The position numbers were made by a program, and so were the translations under genes. DNA of 64,000 nt from Eutrigla gurnardus (taxonomy: Eukaryota > Chordata > Actinopteri > Perciformes > Triglidae): NCBI GenBank assembly GCA_963514095.1, contig OY741266.1:5168522-5232521 (forward strand), written 5' to 3'. Positions 47,051 through 58,659 of the stretch are shown here, piece after piece (positions within the stretch are counted from its first letter, which is position 1; each line of letters begins with the position of its first letter). Below the pieces are notes generated by a model. It was not told where the DNA came from and did not search any database. It worked only from the letters and a program-made list of their open reading frames with translations.

Positions 47051-47340
47051 GCACAGCACACATCCATCCATCCATCGTCAATCGCAGGGCTGACATGAAG
47101 AGACAGACAGGTAACCAGTCTATCACAGGGCCGACATGTAGAGACAGACAGGTAACCAGTCTATCACAGGGCTGACATGTAGAGACAGACAGGTAACCAG
47201 TTTATCACAGGGCTGACATGTAGAGACAGACAGGTCCATCCTGCATGTCTATGGATCATGGGAGGAAGCTGGAGAGAACCCACGCTGACACAGAGAACAT
47301 GCAAACTGATGCACAGCACAATTGAGACAAATCAATGAGC
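47050..47340 (+). repeat. Dispersed repeat family B with about four units
   Basis: CATCCATCCATCGTC, then units of GACATGTAGAGACAGACAGG, then GGGAGGAAGCTGGAGAGAAC and ACATGCAAACTGATGC. Confidence 0.8.
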
Positions 47341-47696
47341 TGGGATGTGAAAAAACACGCCGCTCAGGAACTTCAATTCACCCTCAGAGCATTTTGCTTC
47401 GAGGGAACTCAATAACGGTTGTTTTTATTACAACATTTTCTATTGGTAGTTATTAGGGACGCTCCTTTTAATTGACATTAACAGCACAGAGAATATAAAA
47501 TATGATTTAAACTCCTAAAATGGCAGCAGAAAATTCTGGAATCACTTTATCTCACATTAAAACAAGAAGCAAATTTGTATTGCATAACAAATAGAGCACT
47601 TCTTTTTATTGAAGATCATAAAGGACAAATAAAACAAATATTCAACATTGTGTGAGTCTCTTCTTTCTAATCTAAATACGGCTCTATTTTTCTCTT

Positions 47697-47758
47697 CTCA
47701 TCACTCATGTGACACGATTATCCCACTAGTGGCATAATCGTGTCACATGAGTGATGAG
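47697..47758. repeat. 62-bp near-perfect palindrome
   Basis: Two 25-base arms, beginning CTCATCACTCATGTGACACG on the left and ending with the exact inverse on the right, flank a 12-base centre. The centre is itself the palindrome CCACTAGTGG plus one C on each side. The only mismatch in 62 bases is that C/C pair. Such a sequence can form a cruciform, or a hairpin in RNA. It may be the relic of a foldback element. Confidence 0.9.
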
Positions 47759-48607
47759 ATTTATCAACTTATTGTCAGTTTTATTTTTTGTTGTCATCCA
47801 CGATAAAATCCTATCGTCCCATCCCGACTCATTGTATAGTCCCCTTTACACAAGCCCCCAGCTAGTGAGTGGCGAGTAGTGAATGAGTGAGTGATTTGAG
47901 GGACAACCCTCCTTGTTCACTTGTAATTTTCAGAATTTTAAATGTTTATTATAAAGGCCTTATCCCACCAGGGGTGTTTTTCATATGATTCATTGACACC
48001 TCAGTATAGTTTTAGTTTTTGTCAGAATGTGAAGGATAGGACAGGATCCTGGTAGTTGGTCCTCTGCCTGTCAGACGCTACCCTGTCCAGGGTTCCTTTT
48101 CTTACCTGGTATGAATGAATGGAAGCAGACGATAATAATTCATGTTACAGTAAAAGGGTCGGTGTAATCAGCTAAAGCTTCAGACCTTCTTGGTCTCGTT
48201 TGTTTCAGGTTCAAGGATGGAGCGTGACCCTATATCCCACTCCCAATTGGCTCACACCACCAGTCTGAAGCATTCCAAAGCCTGACCCAGAATCCATGTG
48301 TGTTACGCAGTCATCATTAGTCATCAACAGTATTTTCACTCTCTTTGGTGTTTAATTGTGAACGGCTCAATAGATTAAGCCATGTGAAATGAATCAAGGC
48401 TCTAAAACCTAAAGTAGCTGATAAATGGTTTAAAGTCTCTTTCAGGGTGTTTTGTGTGACGCGACAGCTATAAATGCTTTAAAACAGGAAGCTGTCATCT
48501 CTGTCAGGTGACACCACAGTCCTACTTAGAGCTGCTGTGTTGTTTCTTTCAGCTTCTTTGACTCAATGTGACGCCAGAGAAATGCCTTTTTCCCACATCA
48601 AGGGTCA

Positions 48608-48620
48608 ATGTGTGTGTGCG

Positions 48621-48660
<40 letters not shown>
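48608..48660. repeat. (GT)n microsatellite
   Basis: GT run with C interruptions at the left; a second TG-rich run lies at 48940-49000. Confidence 0.9.
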
Positions 48661-48661
<1 letters not shown>

Positions 48662-49329
48662 CCAGAATAGCAGCAACACACATTGTTGAGTCAGGGGAAA
48701 TGGAGACAGGACTCACACAGAAAGACAAACACACATAGAGACAGAGGAAACCCAAGCGGGACACATTCATGTCGAAACAGATCTGTGCAGACAGACACAA
48801 TACATGCATATGCATAGAAACACGTAAATAAACACATTGTTTCTTGTAGGAAGTGGAGTGTGAGTGCGTTATCTCTGCAGAGGCTTTAAAATACAATGGA
48901 CCGCTTTACATTGTCTGCCTCTAATACAAAGGCCAGTCGGTGAGTGTGTGTGTGTGTCTGTATGTGTGTGTGTCTGTATGTGTATGTGTGTGTGTGTGGT
49001 GGCCTTGCATTCAGCCAACAGTCATATCGTTTCTGTCAGAGTGATTGTGTGGATGTTAAATTGCTGTTTATCATAAATAGCACAATGGTTTGTATCGTAT
49101 TGCATTGAAGGACAGGATATGACATCAGAAGCCATACGTTTGTCACAGAAGAAGAACTAGGGCCGAACGTGGGACAGTAATGCAGCTAGGAAATGTCCTC
49201 TGTCTGAAGAACGCTGGACGAACACAAGCAGCAGAGCAAAAAGGTGAAATCAGGCCAGGGATGTCAGCAGAGCCCAGTGTTGCTACTACTCTCTCTCTCT
49301 CTCTCTCTGCTGCAGTTCCAGCCCAGTCT

Positions 49330-49520
49330 CACAGCAGATTGTGTAATAGTCACAACATCTACATCTGGTGTTTCATTGACAGTTTCCATTCAGTTTCATG
49401 TCATCCAGTCAACGTCAATGGAAAGTCAGTTAGGATCCTTGTTCTTGGTGGACACACAAATAACATGAATCCATGTGTCTATGCAACTTCCAGAGCTGGT
49501 GACGATATTTTCAGTGGCCT
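49330..49520. repeat. Dispersed repeat family D, copy 1
   Basis: AATAGTCACAACATC, then CTATGCAACTTCCAGAGCTGG and GACGATATTTT parallel 55505-55615 (AATAGTCACGAAATGC, CTATGCAACATCCAGAGTTGG, GGCGTAGTATTT). Confidence 0.45.
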
Positions 49521-50793
49521 ATTACAGGTTACCTTACTTTACAAAATCTCATTGAGTTTGGGAAGTTTTGGTTTGGAAGATGAGGATTAAGATTAAGTAA
49601 GTGTGGGTCTGGCACTGAGCATTGTTCTCTGTATCATCTGGTGTCGTGGTGTTAAAGACAAGCGAGTTGTGTTTGCCCATGGCTGGTTTGGCTTTTGAGC
49701 AGCAAAATGTATCGTTTGCTCTGCAGTTAGAATTGAAGAAACTTCAGATAATAGGAGGACAAGGAGAAGAGAAAGCAGCTCGACTTAGAGAAGCTTTGGC
49801 GGCTCACTGGGAGGACTTGGAGTCTAGTTCATGTTACTAATCTACATTCGGTGATGAAGTTTGATGAAACACTCTGATTTAAACATGTTTCAGATACTGA
49901 AAAATGGCCAGATGTGGTTTGATCCAACCAATCAAGGTGTGAAGGCAAATCAGGTAGGTGAATAAGTCGAGTCGGGTGTGTTCTTGCTTGGTTGGAATGA
50001 AAACCTGCAGCCACAGCGGCCCTTTACTGGATCAGTTTGACACACCTGCTCTAGGCCATGACAAACAAAACCGAAAAGGACAACAAAACTGCAATTCCAT
50101 GTTTATTTTAACTTAAAAAGTAGTCACAAAAGAATGAGGTGTGTTTCAATCTGTATTATCAGTAGTGTGCTTGTGGGTGCATGAATATGGTGAGGTGATG
50201 TGTGGTGTGCAGTAAACTAAACAAAGGATAACAAAACCCAAAAGGTGCCCATGTGGTCAGCGTCTGAGTGAGAGGGCAAACTGGCAAGAAGCTGGGCCTT
50301 TTATCCTGTAGGAGCACTGATTCCAGGTGCTCCCAATCCCAGCAATCAGCAATCCTCGGCACCAATGCAGCCAGCTCCTACCTCAAAGACAACACTATTA
50401 GTCACACATACATACATACATACATACAGGGGCCGTCACAGCCTCCATCACAGTTATTTAGATGTATTATTTGGTATGTGGCTATGCTGTGTGTTCATAG
50501 AGCCCTGTTTACTCCAGTCCCCCCAATCCAAGCCCTGATCCAGGTGTTGTCCCAGCCAGCGCTGTGATGTGACATACAGTACCTGCTCCAGACTGGCCAG
50601 TTTCGGGGTGTTGTAACAGTATGGTGTGGAGAGAACATATGGCTTCACTGCCTGATCTTCCTCCATCTGTTCCCAGGGTGGAACGGGTCAAAGGGAGGAT
50701 TCATCTCTTTTTGATAAACGAGGCTTTGAAAAGATAAGATGCATCACTCATGGGTACTTTGTCCAGGTGGATTAGCTGGTGAAAAAGTGTGTT

Positions 50794-51450
50794 CAGTGTT
50801 TCCCACGGGATTTTTGGAGACTATGGTGGGGGGGCTGGCGATCCTCTAGGGGGGTCCTGGGGTATGCCCCCCTGGGAGAAAATTTTGAATAGATTTCATT
50901 TTAATGCATCAATTTGGTGGATTTTGAGAACCAAAATATGACTTATCAATTAGTGACCAATTTCTTACAAACTGCTGGTACTGATACAAATGTTGACATA
51001 CTAAATGGGGTTGAGGAGTTTAAGCATTCAAGAAAAGATGAAAACAAAAATGACTAAAACACAGTGCTGACCCTTTATACTATTAGTTTATTATGACTAT
51101 TATTATTATAATTATCATTATTAATATAAGTGGGTGACTATTCCTCAGCCTTCCTTAGTGTTTTGGTTTTGACGTGCACGCACTGTCAAACTCGCGCAGC
51201 TGAGGGGGGGTAGGCGTGGGGGACGCCTTGCGATTGCAACGGGGGAAAACAGAACGTTGATGAGCCAAACCAGCCGCAAGGATTTCCCCTTATAATAAGC
51301 GTTGCTGCCCTCCTGTTTAGGCCTATCATTAGAGCCGCTAGTTAAGTCCATTTGCCTTGATAAAATAATTTTGGCCGAACATCGAGACTATGGTGGCCTA
51401 AATTAGACTATGCGGTGCGCTATAGTCTCATCAATGTGTGGGAAACACTG
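50794..51450. mobile_element. hAT-like element with CAGTGTTTCCCAC ends
   Basis: CAGTGTTTCCCAC at the left and GTGGGAAACACTG at the right form a 13-bp perfect inverted repeat. GTGTGTT is present on both sides (50787-50793 and 51451-51457), a 7-bp match close to the hAT norm of 8. No transposase. It is the reference for the damaged copy at 18358-19602. Confidence 0.75.
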
Positions 51451-52204
51451 GTGTGTTTCCAGGTCAAGTGTCATGTAACATCTGTAATGTGGTGTTGCAA
51501 ACATCACATGATATTTGTGGACATTTGGGGATAAAGAAAACGTATCTAGGGCCCTATGAATGCCCTATGCCCTATTGAATTTTTTCCAGATTCCGTTTTA
51601 TTGTTTATGTTTATTTTTCTTAAAATTTTGAAATTTTAAAATTTAAAAGCATTCTTTCTATCAAATGGTGTCTAATCATGTGGTTGATGACTAAAAATTC
51701 AATAAATCAATAAGAAAATATGAGAAATTAACACAGATTTTTATAAATTGTAGCCACATTTTGACAAATTCCATGAAATTCCGCGTTTTACAGTTGATTC
51801 AATTTTCATTGTCAAATTCCATGTTTTCCGCATCGGGAAATCATAGGGCCCAGGTCTTGCACCTTTTCTTACAGCATGGGTTGAAGTGTGTTGAGATTTG
51901 CTATACACACTAGTTACTGTTTCAACTTCATGGCCCACCTGGGGTTGGTTAGTCAGCCACAGTGGGTCCCTTTTCTATGTTAACGTCGGGGTTTCCATCA
52001 CTTCCTGTTGCTTTCTCTCTCTTAATGAACTTCCAGGATCCAGTTTGTAGGTGTGAGGAGGATGTTGGGACAGAATGGCTAATGTGGAGACTTCCTGGTT
52101 GTAGCTAACTGTTTGTTGACTATTCATTTGTTGGTCCTAAGGGGATCGTTAATGGGAACACGTAGTCCCGGTGTTCCCGGTCTATAAAGCCTGACTGCTC
52201 ATAG

Positions 52205-52206
<2 letters not shown>

Positions 52207-52268
<62 letters not shown>
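52207..52268. repeat. (CT)n
   Basis: CT run about 400 bases before vegfc exon 2. Confidence 0.9.
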
Positions 52269-52272
<4 letters not shown>

Positions 52273-52389
52273 TTCTTCTCCCTACAGGCACCCTTCTGTT
52301 TTGATTAGTTTGCTAAACCAACCAGGGAAAGGTGTCACATCCATGGTCTGGATCAGATGGTCACACTATGTTATGAAGTTTGAATCAGT

Positions 52390-52585
52390 TTGGTGGAGAG
52401 CACAACAGGACTTGTTTAACACTTGAATCACAAAGTTTAGGACTTGATTTGGGGCTGGTTTGTCTTAACTTAAGACTCGATTCAGGACTTGGTGGACTTA
52501 ACTTGATCTTCATTCCAGACTTGACTTGGTACTTTTTGGTTTCAACTCCCTTCTTGACTTGGAATTTGAAGTTGTGACTCACTTG
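52390..52585. repeat. Degenerate GACTTG-rich tandem repeat
   Basis: Repeated GACTTG/ACTTGA words at irregular spacing, a type common in fish introns. It ends about 90 bases before exon 2. Confidence 0.55.
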
Positions 52586-52674
52586 AGTGTGTAGAAAGAC
52601 ACAGACTTTGTGACGTGTCTTTAAGTAGTTGAGTGTTGAGTTCCAGTCTTCTCAGCATCTCTCATCTATTTCAG

Positions 52675-52912
52675 GACTCTTCACCAAAGCCAGACATGGA
52701 GCAGAAGCTGCGTTCAGCCTCCAGCGTTGATGAGCTGATGAGTCTCATTTATCCGTCCTACTGGGCTGCTCTGAAGTGCAAATCCAAACTCTCTGCTGCT
52801 GCTGCTGCTGCCTCTCCAGCCTCCAAGCTTCAGCCTCGCCGACTGAGGCCCCCGGCTGATACAGAAGAGCCCATGTTTGCTGCTGCCTACCTCAACTTGG
52901 ATCTTCTGAAAA
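52675..52912 (+). CDS. vegfc: vegfc exon 2: N-terminal propeptide
   Basis: Acceptor CTATTTCAG, 79 codons plus one base, donor AAAA|GTATGT (phase 1). These are residues 38-116. MEQKLRSASSVDELMSLIYP followed by SYWAALKC matches the propeptide stretch of VEGF-C that I recall as 'EEQLRSVSSVDELMTVLYPEYW'. A short poly-Ala run (SAAAAAASPAS, GCT repeats near 52794-52812) and a basic stretch (KLQPRRLRPP) replace less conserved mammalian sequence. MFAAAYLN near the end corresponds to the FAA|AHYN site at which ADAMTS3 activates human VEGF-C, so cleavage between residues 107 and 108 is likely. Confidence 0.93.
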
Positions 52913-54229
52913 GTATGTTTTCACTTTGTTTTAATATTCCTTTCTAGATATTGTTGTTTTTTCAGAAGTGTAAAAAGCAAGCAGTTTTTATTATGACTTT
53001 ACATGCGTTCACACTATTAGGAACATGTTTCAGCATGAAATGGCATACTGAAAACATTTCAAACAAGAGCATTGTCAGACATTTGAACATAAATGTTTGA
53101 GAAGGATACTGTAAAAAATATCTTTGCAAAGTATTTGCTTCTTGACATTGTGGACATTGCTCACCTTTAAATGCATGTAAAAGGTTGTGGACACATGAGA
53201 AAAGGTGCATTCATGTCTGGACATTTTTGGTAGCGTTCAGGAAGGTTAAAAAGTAATTGCTGCAAAGGAGCTCATGCTCTGGTGACGTTGGACTACTACT
53301 GATGCTTGCTTGTCTTCATGTCTTGTCAACGTGTGTCCAGCTGCCGCTGTTCTGGTAACAGCTATAGACCCTTTTAAAGCCGGTCGTCAGAAATATGCGT
53401 GTGCATGTTGGCAGTGGTGTTTTGCACCAGCCATCCAGACCAGTTTGAGCAGGGGTTCCCAAACTTTTCAGCCCGCAAGCTCCAAAATAACGCCAGAGAC
53501 TGGCGACCCCCACTATACCCAGAGGTGACTGAAACATAAGAATGTGTGCGTACAGGACAAACACACAGTAATAGGTGTATCCATACAAGGGCATAACAAC
53601 AACACAAATTCCTCCTCTTTTCATATGAAATTCCAATTCCATTTCTTTCTGGAAAACAAACAAACATAGATGAGAATGTCTTTCAGAGGACACTTTCATG
53701 TTCTTTTGGTGTTTTCAACAGCTGCTACAAGCAACCAGTCACGACTTAACCTGGTCACTCGTTAAAGGGGCTGTATTTAACATTCAGAGCACTAATATAG
53801 CATCAAACAACTATTGTCTGTGTGCGAATGAAGTCACTCTCCCTCTGTGTGTGTTGTGATCAGCTTCTCCTTGCTCTGTTTACACAGTTGGCCAGCTGTT
53901 TTAAAATGCATGTCAGCGTTCCCCACTGCTCTGCTGTCATACGGCGGTTACACTGACAGTCCGTGTCCATGTCATGGTGTTTGCCATTCTGTACATGTCC
54001 TGGATGGTCTAGTGACTTTATGCTTGTATATTTTACATGTATACTGCTTGTATAGAATTTCTCACTGATGTAACATTACACTCTAGGTTTCTCTAACGAA
54101 TACATTTATACATGTGGCCACTAAATACTGGGCCTCTTGCTAATGTATTCAACCCACTCATTAATAGCACACAGATCTAGAAAGTCGATTTCTTTGGTTG
54201 TATTTGCAGTCTTTGGTGGTTAATGTTCT

Positions 54230-54645
54230 TGCATAGCTTGACAGAAACCGCTAAGCTAGTGGTAGGTCATAGAGGAAGTAAACACGTAGCTTGATCTGGA
54301 TGTTTGCCGTTGTTATAACAAGTGAAAGCTACCGCCAGCTTAACCAAACCAACCGATCAATAAACACACATAAGATGACAATTCAGCCCATATAAAATGA
54401 ACCAACTATAACGATCAACAGCCATCACCCTAAGGATCTTAGCAAAGCGTTGTCACACGTTGGGATGGATTAATTAGAAAGATAAAAGTGAAATTCATGG
54501 GAAGTTAGTTAGCATAAATGCATATTGTTAGCATCCTAATAAACTTAGAAAAAAGTCACAAATTTGCCACTTTAAACCGGAATATTGCCCACCTCTCTCG
54601 GCTCCGTTTTTTTTTTTACTGCAGGCCCTAATTCGGCGTCGTACA
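54230..54645 (-). mobile_element. TACGACG-type element, reverse copy
   Basis: Reverse complement of 41347 onward: AATTAGGGCC near the end, CGGAGCCGAGAGAGGTGGGC, the AAACGGAG run and the core with ATTAATCCATCC-type wording. It lacks the palindrome arrays, having only one TTGCCACTTTAAAC stretch. Confidence 0.6.
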
Positions 54646-55499
54646 TACATGACAAATTAATAAAGAAATTGAATTACAAAAAAAATGATAAATTAGAAAT
54701 AATACACAAAATGTGATAACTCAAAAAGAATGATTACCGCATGCAAACTGTATTTCAGAAAAAAAGTGGAACTCTAATTACAGTTAGTATTTACTGAACA
54801 TTATAATGAAGACTACATTTCCAAAGACAAATCTAACTTGAAAATGATGTCTTTCTAAATTCAGATTAGATTTAAAAGGAAATGATCCATAGTCCAGCAC
54901 TAATTTCCCCTCAGATTGATAGCAGGCCACCTTTGAGTGTCACTCAGTGGATATCAAGACATTCTGATGTTGCATTTCAAAATAAGTCCTTTAAAGTCCT
55001 AAAAATGTACATAAAGCAGTCTAGGTATTGTATACTGAAAATCTATTCAGCTGTTGCAAAGGAGTATGACATGAAACCTTAAAATAAATTTTAATAAAAA
55101 CAAACAAACAATTCAACACCACTTTTGGTTCCTACCTTTGATTGCTCAAAAATATGCTGTACTTGATTCTGTGTTTTTAAAATGTATGTTTAAATGCTAC
55201 AAGAGCATACATAATAGATTTAGCCTCTTGATTTTGCTGTCAAAGTGCGCAAGATTGATGCATTTAACTTTAAAATGTACAAAACAGCATGCTGTCTTAT
55301 CAGGCCCGATTGTAAACTCTGTTCTGCTCTGCAAAGTGTAATATTTCTATTCAGACATAATACAAGTTGTACAGTTGTGGGTTAAAAATATGAAATATCT
55401 ATTGACCACAGTTGAGACTTGGCAACATTGGAATATATAAATGTAGCAACCACACATTTGTGTATGAGTGTATGATTTGTGTTTTTGCCATCCATGTGT

Positions 55500-55615
55500 A
55501 CAGCCAACCCCGTCTCACGGCTGTTTGTAGAATAGTCACGAAATGCAACCTATTGCTTTCTTGTCCAGGGACATCGACACTATGCAACATCCAGAGTTGG
55601 TGGCGTAGTATTTCA
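55500..55615. repeat. Dispersed repeat family D, copy 2
   Basis: Partner of 49330-49520; see the shared words given there. Confidence 0.45.
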
Positions 55616-56007
55616 TATTAAGAAAGACTACTAACAGTGGCATATGCTGTTTACTCCCCATACAATTAATTCTAATGGTTTTAATGACCTTCCAACTGCT
55701 CCATCAGCACCATGAGCAGGTCAGGATTTCCATTTGTTGTTAAGCGATGAGTTTGTGATGGCCTTTTGCTCAACTTTACAAAGTGTTTCTGTTTCCAAAA
55801 CCTAACTTTGATTTTGTAGCTTAATGTCGTCCCAAAATAAAACCATGATGCAAACAAGAAAGTCGTACTTAGCGACGCCAAATAAATGGGATCAGTAGAT
55901 GCCTGTGTCGTGAATATTTCACTAACTGCCGTGAGACTGTTGGTACAGCCGCTGAGAATAAAAAGACCCGTTGCTTGGTGGCGGTCTGACTTTCTGTGTG
56001 TGTGCAG

Positions 56008-56198
56008 GTATAGAGTCGGAGTGGAGGAAGACTCAGTGCATGCCCAGGGAAGTGTGTGTCGACGTGGGCAGGGAGTTCGGAGCTCCCACCAACATCTTCT
56101 ATAAACCACCCTGTGTGTCCGTCTACAGATGTGGAGGCTGCTGCCACTCTGAAGACAAACAGTGCAGGAACATTTCCACTGGTTACCTCAGCAAAACT
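56008..56198 (+). CDS. vegfc: vegfc exon 3: first half of VEGF homology domain
   Basis: Acceptor TGTGTGCAG, donor ACT|GTAAGC, phase 1 in and phase 0 out. The codon split with exon 2 gives Ser. Residues 118-180 include EWRKTQCMPREVCVDVG, PPCVSVYRCGGCC and CRNISTGYLSKT. The PxCVxxxRCGGCC pattern is the PDGF/VEGF cystine-knot signature, and six of the knot or dimer cysteines plus one interdomain cysteine are in place. NIS is an N-glycosylation site at the same place as NTS in mammalian VEGF-C. CMPREVCVDVG favours VEGF-C over VEGF-D. The next expected exon (starting about LFEITVPL in mammals) was not found up to the window end. Confidence 0.96.
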
Positions 56199-56608
56199 GT
56201 AAGCACATTCTTCTTCTTCTCTTCTTTGTATGATGGGCTCACGTGTGGATCTGTGTATGTGTGAGAAAAGGTCGGAAAAGGTATTTCCTTTCATTTTGAC
56301 TTTCAACCTGTAGTGTTGAATAATGTGACCTGGTCCAGTTTAGCACATGAATGAATGGGAGAGTCACTGTTACCAAAACTAGCAGTGGCGTCTGGGATAT
56401 CCAGTTACTGTTAGCAGGTTCCCACCTTGGAGCTCCCTCTACCTCTCCTGTCATGTAGCTCATGTAGACTTGGGTCTTGGACATAAAGGAATACTTCACA
56501 GATTGTCATTAAGGTTTGTATCGTTAGAATCCCTTATGATTTTTGAATGATCGTGGATCAATTCCTGATTTTCCCCAGAGACGGAGATTTCCCTATTTCT
56601 ATTCCGAA

Positions 56609-56661
56609 AAAGAGCCTCCGATGGCGCAAATATCGTCATTTTGCATCATCGGAGGCTCTTT
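56609..56661. repeat. Short imperfect hairpin
   Basis: AAAGAGCCTCCGATGGCGCAA and the inverse-type TTGCATCATCGGAGGCTCTTT form a stem of about 22 pairs with one or two mismatches and an 8-10 base loop. It lies 410 bases into intron 3. It could be a miniature foldback element or, less likely, a microRNA-like stem. Confidence 0.7.
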
Positions 56662-56723
56662 GGTTAGAGAGGGTAAGACGACAACATTAGTTCCTCATGT
56701 TTTCAACCCGCCTATAGGAGGCA

Positions 56724-56842
56724 GGACCCACTGAGGCTACAGACCTGTTACAGACCAGTGGTGGACCCACTGAGGCTACAGACCTATTACAGGCCAGTGG
56801 TGGAACCCACTGAGACTACAAACCTGGTACAGACCAGCGGTG
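56724..56842 (+). repeat. 40-bp minisatellite, first block (3 units)
   Basis: Unit GGACCCACTGAGACTACAGA followed by CCTGTTACAGACCAGTGGTG. The same unit returns at 58136 after 1.3 kb. Confidence 0.9.
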
Positions 56843-57212
56843 GACTGTAGAAGAAAATGTGTTACCTTACAATTCTTATTTGTATCTCATACTAATATTC
56901 CTTTCTCTCGGAACATCAAATGTCCTGCTGAGCTGTTTTCATTGTGCTTAACCCTTGCCATCTTGATGAAAAGACCCTTTGATCTGTCCCCCTTCCTGGA
57001 CCGTCTCTGAAACACCTTCATCTCACATACTTGATCAAGGCCTTCATGAATGACCCCTGTTGTGACATTATGTAGAAAGAACCCAACTAGTCCGAGGGAA
57101 GTCACACCTTTCTGTTGTCTCGGGACGTCTCGCCCTCTTGGGAGAGATGCGTATTGAATCAATGTAAATCCACTGTTTAGACCTGCCCCTTTCCCTCACC
57201 CCATATTATTTA

Positions 57213-58029
57213 GGGCCTGTCCACACGAAAACGTTTTCAGTGCGTAAACGCAGAAGTCTTGTGCGTTTCGCCCTCCCGTCCATACGGATCCGGCGTTTCC
57301 GCGGCGTGAAAACACACTTTTTTGAAACCAGCTCTAAGGGTGGAAAAGAAAAAAACCGCCCCCCTCCGTTTCGTGATCGTTTTCGTGTGGACGGCGAAAA
57401 CGAAAACGCTGAAGTCATCGCCCCGCTCCTCGACCCTCGAGCCTGACTTCTCCCCCCGCGACGTCTCATAACAACAACAACAATGGCGGCCTCCGTGCTC
57501 GTAGCAGATATTCTGCTCGTCTGTACGACAGTGTATCAGGGCCGCTGTATGAAAAAAAACGGAGCCGAGAGAGGGGGCGATATTCCGGGAAAAAAGCTAC
57601 TTTATTACGATGCTAACAAACAACCGCTAGCTAACTTCCCATGAATGTAGGCATTTATTTGTCTAATTAATCCATTCCAACGAGTGAGAACGCCTCGTCA
57701 AGGTCCTTAGGGTGACGGCTTTTGGTGCTTATTGTTGGTTTTATTTATACGGGCCAAATTGTCATCTTATGGGTGTTTATTGATCGGGTGGTCGGGCGGA
57801 GATTAGCCGTAACCCTCACGTGTTGCCATAGCAACGGCAAACATCCGGTCACGCTCCGTCTCTTCTTCTGCATTTTTGTAGCAGAAACAGCGCCGCATGA
57901 GGGCCTGGAATATGTACTACAGTGCGCTGAGTCGTTTTCAGTGGATTCGTCTGGACGCAGATTTTCTTCAAACGACGCCAAGGCAAAACGGAGGAAAAAA
58001 AGTTAGTTTTGCTTCGTGTGTACGGGGCC
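57213..58029. mobile_element. TTA-flanked PIF/Harbinger-like element with nested insert
   Basis: Left end GGGCCTGTCCACACGAAAAC, right end TTCGTGTGTACGGGGCC. TTA is on both sides (57210-57212 and 58030-58032), the TWA duplication expected of PIF/Harbinger. Inside, from about 57522 (TACGACAGTGTATCAGGGCC) to about 57850, is a copy of the element seen at 41347 and 54645, so one element landed in the other. No transposase. Confidence 0.65.
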
Positions 58030-58135
58030 TTAGAATGGACTGTGTGGCAACGCAACATTGCCCTTTCTCCACTGTCAGTGATTAAACCTCATTTGAACCA
58101 GCCACAGAATTGGACCTGAAGACTTTTCTTCCACA

Positions 58136-58494
58136 GGACCCACTGAGGCTACAGACCTACTACAGGCCAGTGGTGGGACCCACTGAGACTACAGACCTGT
58201 TACAGATCAGTGGTGGGACCCACTGAGACTACAGACCTGTTATAGATCAGTGGTGGGACCCACTGAGACTACAGACCTGTTACAGAGCAGTGGTGGGACC
58301 CACTGAGACTACAGACCTGTTACAGACCAGCGGTGTTACAGACCAGTGGTGGGACCCATTGAGACTACAGACCTGTTACAGACCAGTGGTGGGACCCATT
58401 GAGACTACAGACCTGTTACAGACCAGTGGTGGGACCCACTGAGACTACAGACCTGTTACAGACCAGTGGTGGGGCCTCACTTCAGACCCGTGGT
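58136..58494 (+). repeat. 40-bp minisatellite, second block (about 9 units)
   Basis: Same unit as 56724-56842, with one partial unit near 58325. Confidence 0.92.
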
Positions 58495-58659
58495 TGCACA
58501 CACAGTGAGTGAGAGCTGACTTGGTTTTGCAAAAAAATGACTCTTGTTCTCTGAGAGATGTCTAATGTTATATACAATACCTTGCTGTTATTAAAAGGTT
58601 ACTGTTATTATTGCATGCCTCATAATATTACTTACTGTTTTTATACCTCTGCGCCGGCG

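Larger units (their letters stand above)
15266..52674 (+). other. vegfc: vegfc intron 1 (about 37.4 kb)
   Basis: Bounded by GTAAGT at 15266 and TTTCAG ending at 52674, and phase 0 on both sides. It contains almost all the mobile elements listed here and no further vegfc exon that I can see. Long first introns are usual for vertebrate vegfc. Stretches such as 26520-28300, 28680-30480, 45600-47050 and 51460-52200 show no recognised element apart from entries given separately. Confidence 0.85.
52913..56007 (+). other. vegfc: vegfc intron 2 (3.1 kb)
   Basis: GTATGT at the left and TGTGTGTGCAG at the right, phase 1. It contains a reverse copy of the TACGACG element (54230-54645) and a family D repeat (55500-55615). 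I see no extra exon. Confidence 0.85.
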
